From Lachnospiraceae bacterium (GTDB taxonomy: Bacteria; Bacillota; Clostridia; Lachnospirales; Lachnospiraceae): a stretch of 64,000 nucleotides of DNA. Shown here one piece after another: positions 51,717 through 61,205 of this stretch. The translations under genes were made by a program, and so were the position numbers. Under the pieces are notes generated by a model that saw only the letters and a list, made by a program, of their open reading frames with translations, ran no database searches and was not told where the DNA came from. How positions within the stretch are numbered: the first letter of the stretch is position 1; each line of letters opens with the position of its first letter. Location: positions 86,663 through 150,662 of the forward strand of contig CAJTBO010000012.1 of NCBI GenBank assembly GCA_910573755.1, given 5' to 3'.

Positions 51717-52601
51717 TCACATTTCATAATTTTCAGTTTTCATAAATTTATTGATCAGTCCCGTCACCAGAAGACACAGTACGATCAGTACCACGCCGAT
51801 GGCACTGGCGTATCCGTACTTATTGTATTTAAACCCCTGCGTATACAGATGGGTTGCCAGAACTTCCGTCCTGTGGTTTGGTCCTCCCTCTGTCATATTG
51901 AAGATCAGGTCAAAAAATTTCAGTGATCCGATCGCATTGAGTGACATTGCCGTTGCAACCATTGGTTTGATCAGAGGCAATGTAATATGAATAAAACTCT
52001 TTGCCCGGTTGCATCCGTCAATATAGGACGCCTCATACAGTGATGTACTGATCCCCGATATCTGCGCCATATAGAGCATCATCGACTGCCCCACATACTG
52101 CCATAGTGCCACGAAGGCAATGACCCACATCGGCAAAATGATAAAACCGCTTGTATCCATCAGCCATAACGGCCCTTCCATTCCGAATTTCTCCAGCGCC
52201 TGATTGATTCCCAGCTTCGGACTGAAGATAAACATCCATAAAAGCCCAAGCGCGGTCGAAGATAAAACGCAGGGCAGATATATGATGTTTTTAAAGAGGT
52301 TGCGCCCCTTTTTGATATTGGTAAGGAGCGCAGCCAGAAACAATCCCATGACCAGCTGTGAAACACAGGAGAAAATAAGGAAAAACAGGGAATTTTTCAA
52401 GGCAAACACCATACTTTTATCCTTAAACAGGTTTTTATAGTTTTCCAGCCCGATAAATTCAGGCGCGGTCAGCCCCTTGTATTCACAAAATGAATAGTAT
52501 ATCGACTGACAGATCGGAACAAACAGTACAACAGTAAACAGCAAGAGGGCCGGTGTCAAAAATATGATGATCGCTTTTTTATTCCGTAACAATTTATCCA
52601 T
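51717..52601 (-). CDS. Sugar ABC transporter permease (MalF-type)
   Basis: Start at ATG 52599-52601 (MDKLLRNKKA), eight bases after GGAGG; the frame extends 19 codons upstream. The ~294-residue protein has six membrane segments and a recognisable EAA loop (EASYIDGCNRAKSFIHITLP). It partners the permease at 50864 and the binding protein at 52639. Confidence 0.94.
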   Translation of the reverse strand: MDKLLRNKKAIIIFLTPALLLFTVVLFVPICQSIYYSFCEYKGLTAPEFIGLENYKNLFKDKSMVFALKNSLFFLIFSCVSQLVMGLFLAALLTNIKKGRNLFKNIIYLPCVLSSTALGLLWMFIFSPKLGINQALEKFGMEGPLWLMDTSGFIILPMWVIAFVALWQYVGQSMMLYMAQISGISTSLYEASYIDGCNRAKSFIHITLPLIKPMVATAMSLNAIGSLKFFDLIFNMTEGGPNHRTEVLATHLYTQGFKYNKYGYASAIGVVLIVLCLLVTGLINKFMKTENYEM

Positions 52602-52638
52602 TTCATGCTCCTCCATCCGCTTTGCATGCTGCCGATGA

Positions 52639-53955
52639 TTATCGGCAGTTTCCCGCATAAAACTCTTCCATATCCGTTGCCGCTTCCGCCGGTGTCATAT
52701 CTCCCAGGAATACGGATACCATCGTGTCATCAAAGTATGCTCCTGCTTCCGTGGAAGGCATCGACTCATTATAGAATCCGAAAGTGCCCTTTGCCCCGCC
52801 GAATACATCCATTACATAAGCAAGCTGTGCAGGCGCCACCGAAGCATCGTATTCTACGGATGTAACCGGGATCTTTCCGCCGATCTCCGCCGTATATTTC
52901 TGTGCCGCATCATCCGTAAAATATTTCATAAGTGCCGTACAGGCTTCCGGATATTTTGTAGAAGAACTCATTACAAGAGAATCTGATTTTGCGATGACCC
53001 TCTCGACGCCCGGGAACTGGAATACACCGCATTTGGATTCAAAGTCAGGGTTGGAACCGTTGATCTGTGCGATCGCCCAGGAACCCTGAATCAGGATCGC
53101 CGCCTCCTCGTTATAGAAGTTTGCCGTTGCCACATCGTTGGTATCTCCTGCTGCCGTCTTCTGGAAGTATTTGGAAAGTTCAACCAGTTTTGCCGCTGCC
53201 GATTCCAGTTTGCCGTCCTCCCAGCTTGCAGAGCCGTCCTCGAGTGCCGCAAGATCAACGCCTTCCATCTCGCATAAATACCCTGCCACCATGGACAGAC
53301 ACCATGCCGTACCCGCGGAGATCGTGATCGGTGTATAGCCCGCCGCCTCAAGCTTTTCACATGCGTCCAGCATTTCATCCCATGTCTCCGGCACTTTAAC
53401 CCCTGCCGCCTCAAACATCTCCGTGTTGTAGAAAGCGCATGCCGCCGCGATATTAAGCGGTACCGCGTATATCTTTCCGTCGTAGGTCATCTGGGAGAAT
53501 ACCGCGTCCGATGTAAAGCTGTCTTTCCAGCCGTCTGCTGCCAGATAGTCATCTAACGGCGCTGCCACCCCGGGCTCTACATAGACCGTCAGATTCGGTC
53601 CCGGGCTAACGATAAACACGTCCGGCGTTTCGTTGGAAGCAACCAGGGCATTCAATTTCGGATAATATTCTTCCAGATTTGTTGTGATCGTCGTCACATG
53701 GTACTGCCCTTCATAATCGGCATTAAATCTCTCTATCGTCTCCGCATACCCTTTCGAGATCAAATCCTCCGTGGCAGTAAGATCATCCCAGAACATCCAG
53801 GTAATCTCCTGAACCCCGCTATTATCCGCAGTTGCCGTTTCCCCGCTGTCGGAAGCTGCCGTTTCGTCCGAAGCATCCGGCGTACTGCCGCATCCTGCCA
53901 GAAGTGTTGCCGCCATTGCGGCTGATAAAATGACTGCCAGTAATTTCTTCCTCAT
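52639..53955 (-). CDS. Sugar ABC transporter substrate-binding lipoprotein
   Basis: Start at ATG 53953-53955 with AAAGGAGG seven bases upstream; the longer frame is not supported. The ~438-residue protein begins MRKKLLAVILSAAMAATLLAGC, a lipoprotein signal with lipobox LAGC, then an acidic Ser/Thr linker and a family 1 solute-binding domain (EITWMFWDD, DVFIVSPGP, YPEACTALMKYF). It is anchored outside the membrane and delivers an oligosaccharide to the permeases. It is the first gene of the operon, divergent from the AraC regulator. Confidence 0.95.
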   Translation of the reverse strand: MRKKLLAVILSAAMAATLLAGCGSTPDASDETAASDSGETATADNSGVQEITWMFWDDLTATEDLISKGYAETIERFNADYEGQYHVTTITTNLEEYYPKLNALVASNETPDVFIVSPGPNLTVYVEPGVAAPLDDYLAADGWKDSFTSDAVFSQMTYDGKIYAVPLNIAAACAFYNTEMFEAAGVKVPETWDEMLDACEKLEAAGYTPITISAGTAWCLSMVAGYLCEMEGVDLAALEDGSASWEDGKLESAAAKLVELSKYFQKTAAGDTNDVATANFYNEEAAILIQGSWAIAQINGSNPDFESKCGVFQFPGVERVIAKSDSLVMSSSTKYPEACTALMKYFTDDAAQKYTAEIGGKIPVTSVEYDASVAPAQLAYVMDVFGGAKGTFGFYNESMPSTEAGAYFDDTMVSVFLGDMTPAEAATDMEEFYAGNCR

Positions 53956-54321
53956 TTTTAATCCTCCTTTGAAAAATTGAAAAGTTTTCGTAACGTCAGT
54001 TGCTGTATTTATACTACCATAGCGGTTTTCCACCCGCTTCCAAATTGTTGTTTAGTGATTATTAATTCTTGCTATGATTTCACATATTTCTTCTCTCTAT
54101 TTATCATTTTTTTAATAATTTTTTTACCAATATTTTTCCATTCCAGATATTCATCCGTCATAATTACTAATTTTCTTTCTGATTTTTAGTATATTTTTAC
54201 TAATACAAAATTATCATTGGCAATTTTTCATACTTTGTGAGCAATTTTTATATGTCCGCAAATTCATTTTCGGTATATTATTAGGTAAGAACTGTATTTG
54301 AGGCAAAAGGAGAACACTCTG
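53956..54321. other. Divergent intergenic region between the ABC operon and the AraC regulator
   Basis: The region is AT-rich in its right half. It must hold both promoters and the AraC-type operator. I could not find a convincing -35/-10 pair on either strand; a short inverted repeat with GCGG/CCGC arms lies near 54020-54036. Confidence 0.6.
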
Positions 54322-55182
54322 ATGATCGAAACTTTGAACGGTATTTTTGAAACCGTTAATTATAAACAAAGCACCTCTCTCAAGCTGTACGATAATAAGG
54401 AATATGAAGATTATCCTCCCCACTGGCACACAACCATGGAGATCATCATGCCGACAGAAAGCATTTATACCATAGAGTGCAACGATCAGACTTATATCCT
54501 GCGGGAAGGGGACATTATCCTGATCTGTCCCTGCTGCATCCATACGCTGTATGCCCCCCCGATCGGACGGCGCATCATCTTCCAGCCGGATACAAATTCG
54601 CTGCGGTTTATGAAAGATATCGAGCCTCTGCTGAATATCCTTTCACCGTTGATCATTATCACACCGGAAGAATTCCCCACGATCCACGGCAGAATCCGTG
54701 AACTTCTGATCGAGATCAAGGAAGAATACCTGAATACAGGTTCCTCTTTTTCGGAAGTCATCATATACAGCAAACTTCTGGAGATCATCACGCTGATCGG
54801 ACGCAACCATGTCCATCACACAAAACAACAATCCCGTATGGCTGGAAAGCAGAAGGAATATATGGAAGAATTTCTTAAACTATGCGATTATATCGAAGCC
54901 CACTGCTCCGAAGATCTCAATCTGGACGATGCGGCGAACATGTGCGGTTTCAGCAAATTCTATTTTTCAAGAATGTTCAAACAGTTTGCCAATATTTCCT
55001 TTTATAAATATGTGAACCAGAAACGGATCGCAAAAGCCGCCGAACTGCTGATCACACCGGAAAATTCCATTACAGACGTCGCTCTCAACTGCGGATTTTC
55101 GTCCCTTTCCTCGTTTATCAGGATGTTCAAAATCATAAAAGGCTGTACTCCCACCGAATTCAGAAATATGTACACTTCCTGA
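54322..55182 (+). CDS. AraC-family transcriptional regulator
   Basis: Start at ATG 54322 (MIETLNG), nine bases after AAGGAG; a TTG eight codons earlier is unlikely. The ~286-residue protein has an N-terminal cupin sensor (YPPHWHTTMEIIM, LREGDIILICPCCIHT) and a C-terminal double helix-turn-helix (LNLDDAANMCGFSKFYFSRMFK; ITDVALNCGFSSLSSFIRMFK). It probably senses a sugar and controls both the divergent ABC/GH43 operon and the esterase/GH43 genes downstream. Confidence 0.93.
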   Translation: MIETLNGIFETVNYKQSTSLKLYDNKEYEDYPPHWHTTMEIIMPTESIYTIECNDQTYILREGDIILICPCCIHTLYAPPIGRRIIFQPDTNSLRFMKDIEPLLNILSPLIIITPEEFPTIHGRIRELLIEIKEEYLNTGSSFSEVIIYSKLLEIITLIGRNHVHHTKQQSRMAGKQKEYMEEFLKLCDYIEAHCSEDLNLDDAANMCGFSKFYFSRMFKQFANISFYKYVNQKRIAKAAELLITPENSITDVALNCGFSSLSSFIRMFKIIKGCTPTEFRNMYTS

Positions 55183-55276
55183 TTCGTCCCGGCCGAAAAA
55201 ACGCCCGGAAACAGGTGCACCAGCCAAATACTATCTATCAACCTATATCTATATAGAAAGGAGGTTTTCATCACCT

Positions 55277-56866
55277 ATGAACACTTACCATGAATGCAGG
55301 CTCGCGGAAATCTTTCAAAGCGGCATGATATTCCAGCGGGAAAAAAACACAGTTCTCTTCGGAGACGCCGTCCCCGGCATAACGATTACTGCCGCTTTTT
55401 ACAAAGACAGTTCCGCCATCGGACATTCCCCGCCGTTTCTATGCGGCAGCGCCAAGGCGGACGAAGACGGCCATTTTCGTATAACGCTCCCGCCCCGGAG
55501 GGCCGGAGAAGGATACCTGCTATCGGTAACTTTCCACTTACCAGAAATCAAATCTGTCCTGCTGGAAAACATATGCTTTGGCGACCTCTGGATCGCAGGC
55601 GGACAGTCCAATATGGAATTTTTTCTGAAATATGACCGGGACTGGGAACAGACCAAAAAGCTGCCCCGCAATCCGAATATCCGTATGTACAATGTACCCC
55701 AAAGGGCCTTTGAAGGACATACCACACATAACAGGAGCGGTTACGGTTACTGGTTTGATGACAGCGATCCCGCCCTTGCCCTTTTTTCCGCGCCGGCCTA
55801 CAGCTTTGCCAGAAATTTACAGGCCGCAGTACAGGTTCCTGTCGGTATCATCGGCTGCAACTGGGGCGGCTCCACCGCATCCGCATGGGTCCCGGAAGAA
55901 GCGCTCTGTGCGCCGCCTCTTGATCGTTATCTGAAGGAATACGAGGAAGCCTTCAGTAAGATTCCCCCGGAAAAACTGGCTTCGGAGAGTCTTTTGGCGT
56001 GGGCCTTTGAGGACTCCGCACAGCATGGCATGGATTTTGAACCTCTGCTTTACGGAAGGGACAGGGACTGGCAGCTTCAATACATGAAAGACCATGCGGG
56101 CGATCCAGCCGTGCCGATGGGACCCTATCATCATAACCGCCCCTGCGGGCTTTACCATACCATGTTGTCCGGGCTGATTCCTTTCTCTGTAAAAGGCGTA
56201 CTCTGGTATCAGGGAGAAAGCGACGCCGGCAGCCATGCCTTTATGTACGACAGGCTTCTCACCTCCCTGATCCAAAGCTGGCGGAAAAAGTGGAACGATA
56301 CGTTTCCTTTCCTGATCGTGCAGCTTGCGCCCTTCGGTGTGTGGCTGGACTGTGATAATGAGGGCTATGCCATCGTCAGGGAAAAACAGGCTTCCGTTTC
56401 CAGGAGCCTTCCGGATGTCTATATGGCAGGCATCATGGATCTGGGTTCCTACTATGATATCCATCCAAAGGAAAAGATGGAAGTGGGCCGAAGGCTTGCG
56501 CTGCTGGCAAGGGGACATATCTACGGAGAAAAAGATCTGTTATGCGATGCACCGGAAGCTGTCAGCGCCGCTTTGTTTGATAAACGGCACATCAGTATCT
56601 TTTTCCGGCACGGCAATGGACTTACCATAGGCGATGGACGATCTGACTGGAATATCAAAATGCAGGACCGCGATATTCAGCCTTCTGAAATTGCCGTGAA
56701 GGATGATCATCTGGTCCTGACTTTGCCGTTTTCCGTTCCTGACCGCCATCCCCCGCTCTATGTCTCGCTGGGATGGGACGATTATGCGGAAATCCATATT
56801 TTTAACTCTGCAGGACTCTCTGTTCTGCCATTTCAAATAAAAGTAGAAGAAGGAGATTTTCTATGA
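55277..56866 (+). CDS. SGNH-hydrolase, sialate O-acetylesterase type
   Basis: The 529 residues carry the GDSL/SGNH elements GGQSNME (catalytic Ser), GCNWGGSTASAW, WYQGESD and DIHPKEK (catalytic Asp/His). No signal peptide is visible. In this setting it most likely removes acetyl groups from imported xylo-oligosaccharides, although the family name refers to sialic acid. It overlaps the following GH43 gene by four bases (ATGA). GGAGG lies twelve bases before the ATG. Confidence 0.9.
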   Translation: MNTYHECRLAEIFQSGMIFQREKNTVLFGDAVPGITITAAFYKDSSAIGHSPPFLCGSAKADEDGHFRITLPPRRAGEGYLLSVTFHLPEIKSVLLENICFGDLWIAGGQSNMEFFLKYDRDWEQTKKLPRNPNIRMYNVPQRAFEGHTTHNRSGYGYWFDDSDPALALFSAPAYSFARNLQAAVQVPVGIIGCNWGGSTASAWVPEEALCAPPLDRYLKEYEEAFSKIPPEKLASESLLAWAFEDSAQHGMDFEPLLYGRDRDWQLQYMKDHAGDPAVPMGPYHHNRPCGLYHTMLSGLIPFSVKGVLWYQGESDAGSHAFMYDRLLTSLIQSWRKKWNDTFPFLIVQLAPFGVWLDCDNEGYAIVREKQASVSRSLPDVYMAGIMDLGSYYDIHPKEKMEVGRRLALLARGHIYGEKDLLCDAPEAVSAALFDKRHISIFFRHGNGLTIGDGRSDWNIKMQDRDIQPSEIAVKDDHLVLTLPFSVPDRHPPLYVSLGWDDYAEIHIFNSAGLSVLPFQIKVEEGDFL

Positions 56867-58260
56867 AAAAACAAGCTTTAAACCCGTTTCTCCCCTCATG
56901 GGAATACATTCCGGACGGAGAACCCCACGTATTCGGAGACAGGGTATATCTTTACGGTTCTCATGACCATTTTCGGGGATATGTATATTGTCTTGGGGAT
57001 TATGTCTGCTGGTCCGCCCCTGTAGATGATCTTGGCAATTGGCGGTATGAAGGCGTCACCTACCGCAAAGAACAGGACCCGCGCAATAAAGACGGCAGGA
57101 TGACGCTCTTTGCCCCGGATGTGGTTCAGGGACCGGACGGGCGCTATTACATGTATTATATCCCCAATCTCTCCCACATTGTATCTGTTGCCGTCTGCGA
57201 CACTCCCGCCGGCGCATATGAATTCTACGGTTTTGTAAAACATGCGGACGGTACAATACTGGGAGAACGCGAGGGAGATACTCCACAGTTTGATCCGGCT
57301 GTGTATCGGGAAGATAACAGTATCTATTTATATACCGGTTTCTGTCCTGTGGATGATGCCTCTGTCAAAGGCTCTTTTGTCACGATCCTTGCGCCTGATA
57401 TGCTGACGATCACCTGCGAGCCGCAGACAGTCATTCCGAACGCCTGCCATGCAGCCGGCACTTCTTTTAAAGAGCATCCTTTTTTTGAAGCTTCCTCCCT
57501 GCGCAGGCGGAACGACACCTATTATTTTATATATTCCTCAATCCATAACCGCGAAATGTGTTATGCCACAGCTTCCAGTCCGACCGGGCCCTTTACCTAC
57601 AGAGGAGTCATCATCGATAACCGCGATATGGGTATCGGCACCTATAAGCCTGCCGGACAGGCGGTAGCGCTGCACTGCAACAATCATGGAAGCTTTACGG
57701 AAATTAACGGCAGATGGTACATGTTCTACCATCGCCCCACCAACGGTACCCAGTTCAGCCGGCAGGCCTGCGCCGAGGAAATTTTCTTTACACCGGAGGG
57801 CCTGATCGATCAGGTGGAAATGACTTCCTGCGGTCTGAATAACGAACCGTTAAAATGCGGCATTTTTTACGATGCCTACATCGCCTGCAATCTCTGGAAC
57901 AGATATCCCGAATTACAGAACGACGAAAAATACCGCCCCCTAATCTCGCAGGACGGCAATGACGGCGATGAACTCCCCGGCTATGTCTGCAATATGACAG
58001 ACGGCGGTACTGCCGGATTTAAATATTTTGACTGTAAAGGAATTTCCGGAATCGATATCAAAGCCCGGGGCTATATGGACGGCTGCTTTCAGGTACGTAC
58101 TTCTCCGGACGGTGAGATATATGCCAGCATTCCTGTAAGCGAATGCAATTACTGGGAAACCTTCACCGCACCCTGCCATATCCCCGACGGAATTCACGCT
58201 GTTTATATCACTCATGCCGGCGGACGTGTTCCCGATCTGGGCGGATTTAAACTTTATTAA
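56863..58260 (+). CDS. Glycoside hydrolase family 43 enzyme with C-terminal carbohydrate-binding-type domain
   Basis: The 465-residue protein has an N-terminal GH43 propeller (PDGEPHVFGDRVYLYGSHD with the base Asp, LFAPDVVQGPDGRYYMYY, FFEASSLRRRNDTYYFIYS with the probable acid Glu) and, after ~residue 330, a beta-sandwich region ending HAGGRVPDLGGFKLY that resembles CBM6. It is cytoplasmic by sequence. Likely arabinofuranosidase or xylosidase. GAAGGAG is seven bases before the ATG; it is translationally coupled to the esterase. Confidence 0.92.
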   Translation: MKKQALNPFLPSWEYIPDGEPHVFGDRVYLYGSHDHFRGYVYCLGDYVCWSAPVDDLGNWRYEGVTYRKEQDPRNKDGRMTLFAPDVVQGPDGRYYMYYIPNLSHIVSVAVCDTPAGAYEFYGFVKHADGTILGEREGDTPQFDPAVYREDNSIYLYTGFCPVDDASVKGSFVTILAPDMLTITCEPQTVIPNACHAAGTSFKEHPFFEASSLRRRNDTYYFIYSSIHNREMCYATASSPTGPFTYRGVIIDNRDMGIGTYKPAGQAVALHCNNHGSFTEINGRWYMFYHRPTNGTQFSRQACAEEIFFTPEGLIDQVEMTSCGLNNEPLKCGIFYDAYIACNLWNRYPELQNDEKYRPLISQDGNDGDELPGYVCNMTDGGTAGFKYFDCKGISGIDIKARGYMDGCFQVRTSPDGEIYASIPVSECNYWETFTAPCHIPDGIHAVYITHAGGRVPDLGGFKLY

Positions 58261-58334
58261 CAATATAGAGCTGCAAAGAATGTACTCTGCTGCTCTCCTA
58301 TGTTCAGTATAAATACTTAACAAAAATATTCAAC

Positions 58335-58376
58335 AAAAAATCCATCTTACTCATTGATTGAGAAGATGGATTTTTT
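58335..58376. terminator. Bidirectional terminator between the GH43 operon and the tRNA block
   Basis: A perfect 14-bp stem (58335-58348 with 58363-58376) starting with A6 and ending with T6. It serves the plus-strand GH43 operon and the minus-strand tRNA operon. Confidence 0.92.
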
Positions 58377-58381
58377 CATAA

Positions 58382-58465
58382 TGCTGGTGGCCGGACTTGA
58401 ACCGGCACGATGTTGCCACCGAGGGATTTTAAGTCCCTTGCGTCTGCCTATTCCGCCACACCAGC
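58382..58465 (-). tRNA. tRNA-Leu (UAA)
   Basis: Acceptor GCTGGTG/CACCAGC, long variable arm, anticodon loop CTTAAAA (TAA). Last gene of the second tRNA block. Confidence 0.96.
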
Positions 58466-58504
58466 ATGACATAAGGCTTTTTATCTTTATCCTGAAATGG
58501 ATAA

Positions 58505-58577
58505 TGGGACCTACAGGGCTCGAACCTGTGACCCTCTGCTTGTAAGGCAGATGCTCTCCCAGCTGAGCTAAGATCCC
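58505..58577 (-). tRNA. tRNA-Val (UAC)
   Basis: Acceptor GGGATCT/AGGTCCC with one G-T pair, anticodon loop CTTACAA (TAC). Confidence 0.96.
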
Positions 58578-58587
58578 AAAACCGAAA

Positions 58588-58661
58588 CGACCCAGATCGG
58601 ACTCGAACCGACGACCTTCGCCGTGACAGGGCGACGCTCTAACCAACTGAGCCACTGGGCC
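58588..58661 (-). tRNA. tRNA-Asp (GUC)
   Basis: Acceptor GGCCCAG/CTGGGTC, anticodon loop CTGTCAC (GTC). Confidence 0.96.
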
Positions 58662-58796
58662 AATTTGAAACTTCATTCCATATATGAAAATGTTTTCCGC
58701 TTATTCCTAATATGCTGAAGCATCTCTGCAAAACTGCTTCACATAAGTAAATATTTATGCGTAATGTAATGCGGTTTCAAAATTTAAAATATACAA

Positions 58797-58870
58797 TGGA
58801 CCTTCGGGGACTCGAACCCAGGACCGACCGGTTATGAGCCGGTTGCTCTAACCAACTGAGCTAAAGGTCC
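58797..58870 (-). tRNA. tRNA with CAU anticodon (Met, possibly Ile2)
   Basis: Acceptor GGACCTT/AAGGTCC and anticodon loop CTCATAA. The acceptor pairs fully from position 1, so it is not an initiator. Elongator Met is favoured; an Ile tRNA with lysidine cannot be excluded by eye. Confidence 0.93.
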
Positions 58871-58891
58871 GCAACCCTTTCGGGCCTTAAA

Positions 58892-58964
58892 AGCCGATGA
58901 ACGGACTCGAACCGTTAACCTGCTGATTACAAATCAGCTGCTCTGCCAATTGAGCCACATCGGC
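58892..58964 (-). tRNA. tRNA-Thr (UGU)
   Basis: Acceptor GCCGATG/CATCGGC, anticodon loop TTTGTAA (TGT). Confidence 0.96.
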
Positions 58965-59015
58965 GTATTCTGTCTCCTTCAGCTGAACTGCGATCAGCCG
59001 ACAGACCTTTACTAC

Positions 59016-59087
59016 TGACTCCGACGGGAATCGAACCCGTGTTACCGCCGTGAAAGGGCGATGTCTTAACCGCTTGACCACGGAGCC
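59016..59087 (-). tRNA. tRNA-Glu (UUC)
   Basis: Acceptor GGCTCCG/CGGAGTC, anticodon loop CTTTCAC (TTC). First gene of the block. Confidence 0.96.
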
Positions 59088-59133
59088 TTTTTCCGTCACC
59101 ATACAAATCACCTTTTGGTATCCAACAAAAATA

Positions 59134-59162
59134 ATATTACCATAACCTAAGCGATTTGACAA
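59134..59162 (-). promoter_or_regulatory. Sigma-A promoter of the second tRNA block
   Basis: On the minus strand TTGTCA (59157-59162) and TAATAT (59134-59139) with a 17-base spacer, about 45 bases before tRNA-Glu. Confidence 0.8.
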
Positions 59163-59567
59163 GAGGGAAATTTATAATTTCTATAATTAAACGTAGCTGC
59201 CGTCACTTTTCACGGGTCAGAAATACGTATTTACCGCTCGTTCCACAAGAACATAATTCAAATTAAGGGCGATTTATGTTCAGCAAACCTTCCGATATCT
59301 CCCCCGAACCGTTACCATGAACGGCTCTCAGTTTCCGTCTTATAAGCTTCTGCGGTTTTTCATCTGCACCGGCAGATATAAACATACTGCACGCATCCCC
59401 CCCTGATCAGCATTTATTGTAATATGTAGAAAAATGTCATTTCCCGGCACCTTTTAATAAATACTGAATAAATTATAGAAACAGATATTTGATCCAGAGG
59501 AAGATAAAAACGTCTCAGAGCGAAAAGCCCTGCAATACAGAGACAGGGTTTGTCAGGAGGAAAACAT
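59163..59567. other. Intergenic region upstream of the hemerythrin/receiver gene
   Basis: About 400 bases without a gene. Near its end, 59525-59552, an ~8-bp hairpin (AAGCCCTG with CAGGGTTT) lies just before the AGGAGG site of the next gene and could affect its translation. I saw no convincing promoter and no riboswitch signature. Confidence 0.55.
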
Positions 59568-60983
59568 ATGGGAAATCGTTTGATATGGGGTGAACAGTAT
59601 AATATAGGAGTGGAGATCATCGACAGGGAACACAAAAAACTCTTCAGTATTCTCAATAAATTATTTGATTTCGGTCACAAAGAGGGAAAAGGTCATTTTG
59701 CCTGTCAGGAGGCAATAAAATATTTTAAGGATCATGCAATCCAGCATTTTGCGGATGAAGAAGCCTATATGGATTCCATAAACTATCCGGGGCTTGATAC
59801 CCACAGGCGCATCCATAAAGATTTCCGTGACCGGATGCTCCCTGCACTCGAAAACGAACTGGAACAGACCGGATTTTCCGGGACCTCCATTCATCATTTC
59901 CTTGGTGTCTGTGCCGGATGGCTGATCGGACATACCCTGATCGAAGATCACATGATCGTAAGCGGTGAAACAATAAAACATTGGGAGAACCTTTTACCTG
60001 AAGAAGAGCAGACAGTGATGGGGCAGACGATCGCCAGTTTGCTGCACAGCATGTTCCGGCTTGACTCGCAGTTGATCAGCAATTGCTATACCGGAGAAAA
60101 ATTTGGAAACGGCATTTACTGCCGCCTGGTCTACAGCAGCGATGATAAAAAGAAGCTGGAGTTTTTACTGCTTTTTGAAGAGGAGTTGATCGGCAGCACG
60201 ATCGGTAATGTCATCGAAACAAAATCGGAAGTCACGGATATGATGCTGTCCAATGTCGCCAGATATGCGGCAAAGCAGTTCGCAGAGCATGTCAAGCAGC
60301 GGTTTTCCTCGTTGGAACAATTTAAAATAACAAAAGAACAACTGCTCAGCTATGAACAGTTTTATAAGATATTTGAAAAACAAAGTCCCCAGTTCAGTCT
60401 TCTGTTTGACACTGGCAAAGGATATTTTGCATATTGTATGACTACTCCTGAAAATCCCTGGTGCATGGAAGGGGTTTCGGCTGTTACCAAGAACGCTGTA
60501 GATGAAATCGAGAACCATCTGCGCCTCAGCAGCCTTCCTGCCGAAAGCAAAGATCATGCGCCGCCTGAGAGTGCTCCGCAAAACGCAGACAATCAGAAAA
60601 GGAAAATACTGGTAGTAGATGATTCAAACTTCATGCGAAAAATAATGACGGATTTACTGGGCAGCGACTATGAAGTACTGACGGCTGATTCCGGCATGTC
60701 TGCCATCAGAAGTATTACGCTTACCACACCGGATCTGGTACTGTTGGACTATGAAATGCCCGTCTGCAACGGAAATCAGGTATTGGAAATGATCCGTACC
60801 GAAAAGGATTTTACTAATATTCCCGTTATCTTTCTGACTTACAAAGTGGACAGGGCGAGCGTAAAAAAAGCACTTTCACTCAATCCGGATGGCTATCTTT
60901 CCAAATCCCTTCCTCTGGAGTCCGTCAAGAGAGAAATCGATCATTTTTTTGAAAAAAGGAGCCATGATCCTCAAGGGCAATAA
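59568..60983 (+). CDS. Hemerythrin - CheX-like - response regulator receiver protein
   Basis: Start at ATG 59568, seven bases after AGGAGG. The ~471-residue protein has three parts. Residues 1-~140 are a bacteriohemerythrin with the full di-iron ligand set (His22, His60, Glu64, His79, His83, His122, Asp127). Residues ~155-320 resemble a CheX/CheC-type domain (EEELIGSTIGNVIE, EVTDMMLSNVARYAAKQF). After an acidic linker, residues ~350-465 are a receiver domain (ILVVDDSNFMRK, LVLLDYEMP with the phospho-Asp, LTYK). It may couple oxygen sensing to chemotaxis phosphosignalling, which is inference. No output DNA-binding domain is present. Confidence 0.88.
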   Translation: MGNRLIWGEQYNIGVEIIDREHKKLFSILNKLFDFGHKEGKGHFACQEAIKYFKDHAIQHFADEEAYMDSINYPGLDTHRRIHKDFRDRMLPALENELEQTGFSGTSIHHFLGVCAGWLIGHTLIEDHMIVSGETIKHWENLLPEEEQTVMGQTIASLLHSMFRLDSQLISNCYTGEKFGNGIYCRLVYSSDDKKKLEFLLLFEEELIGSTIGNVIETKSEVTDMMLSNVARYAAKQFAEHVKQRFSSLEQFKITKEQLLSYEQFYKIFEKQSPQFSLLFDTGKGYFAYCMTTPENPWCMEGVSAVTKNAVDEIENHLRLSSLPAESKDHAPPESAPQNADNQKRKILVVDDSNFMRKIMTDLLGSDYEVLTADSGMSAIRSITLTTPDLVLLDYEMPVCNGNQVLEMIRTEKDFTNIPVIFLTYKVDRASVKKALSLNPDGYLSKSLPLESVKREIDHFFEKRSHDPQGQ

Positions 60984-61144
60984 TCTCTTTACACGGATAA
61001 TCTTATACCGGATTTAAAAAAACTGTAAGCATTTATGTTGATAAAGAAATATTTTCAAGTAGATTTTTGAGTTAATGAAAGAACGTTTTACTAAAGAATT
61101 ACTGATTTCTCCCTCTTAATTACCCGAGAACAAAGACCGAAAAA

Positions 61145-61196
61145 GCTGTCAAGGGCGCCAAGCGCAAAGTTTACCCCTGACAGTTTTTTCTGTTTT
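61145..61196 (+). terminator. Terminator of the hemerythrin/receiver gene
   Basis: A 10-bp stem with one wobble or mismatch (CTGTCAAGGG with CCCCTGACAG) closes a long loop and is followed by T6 on the plus strand. Confidence 0.8.
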
Positions 61197-61205
61197 TGCT
61201 ACCTC

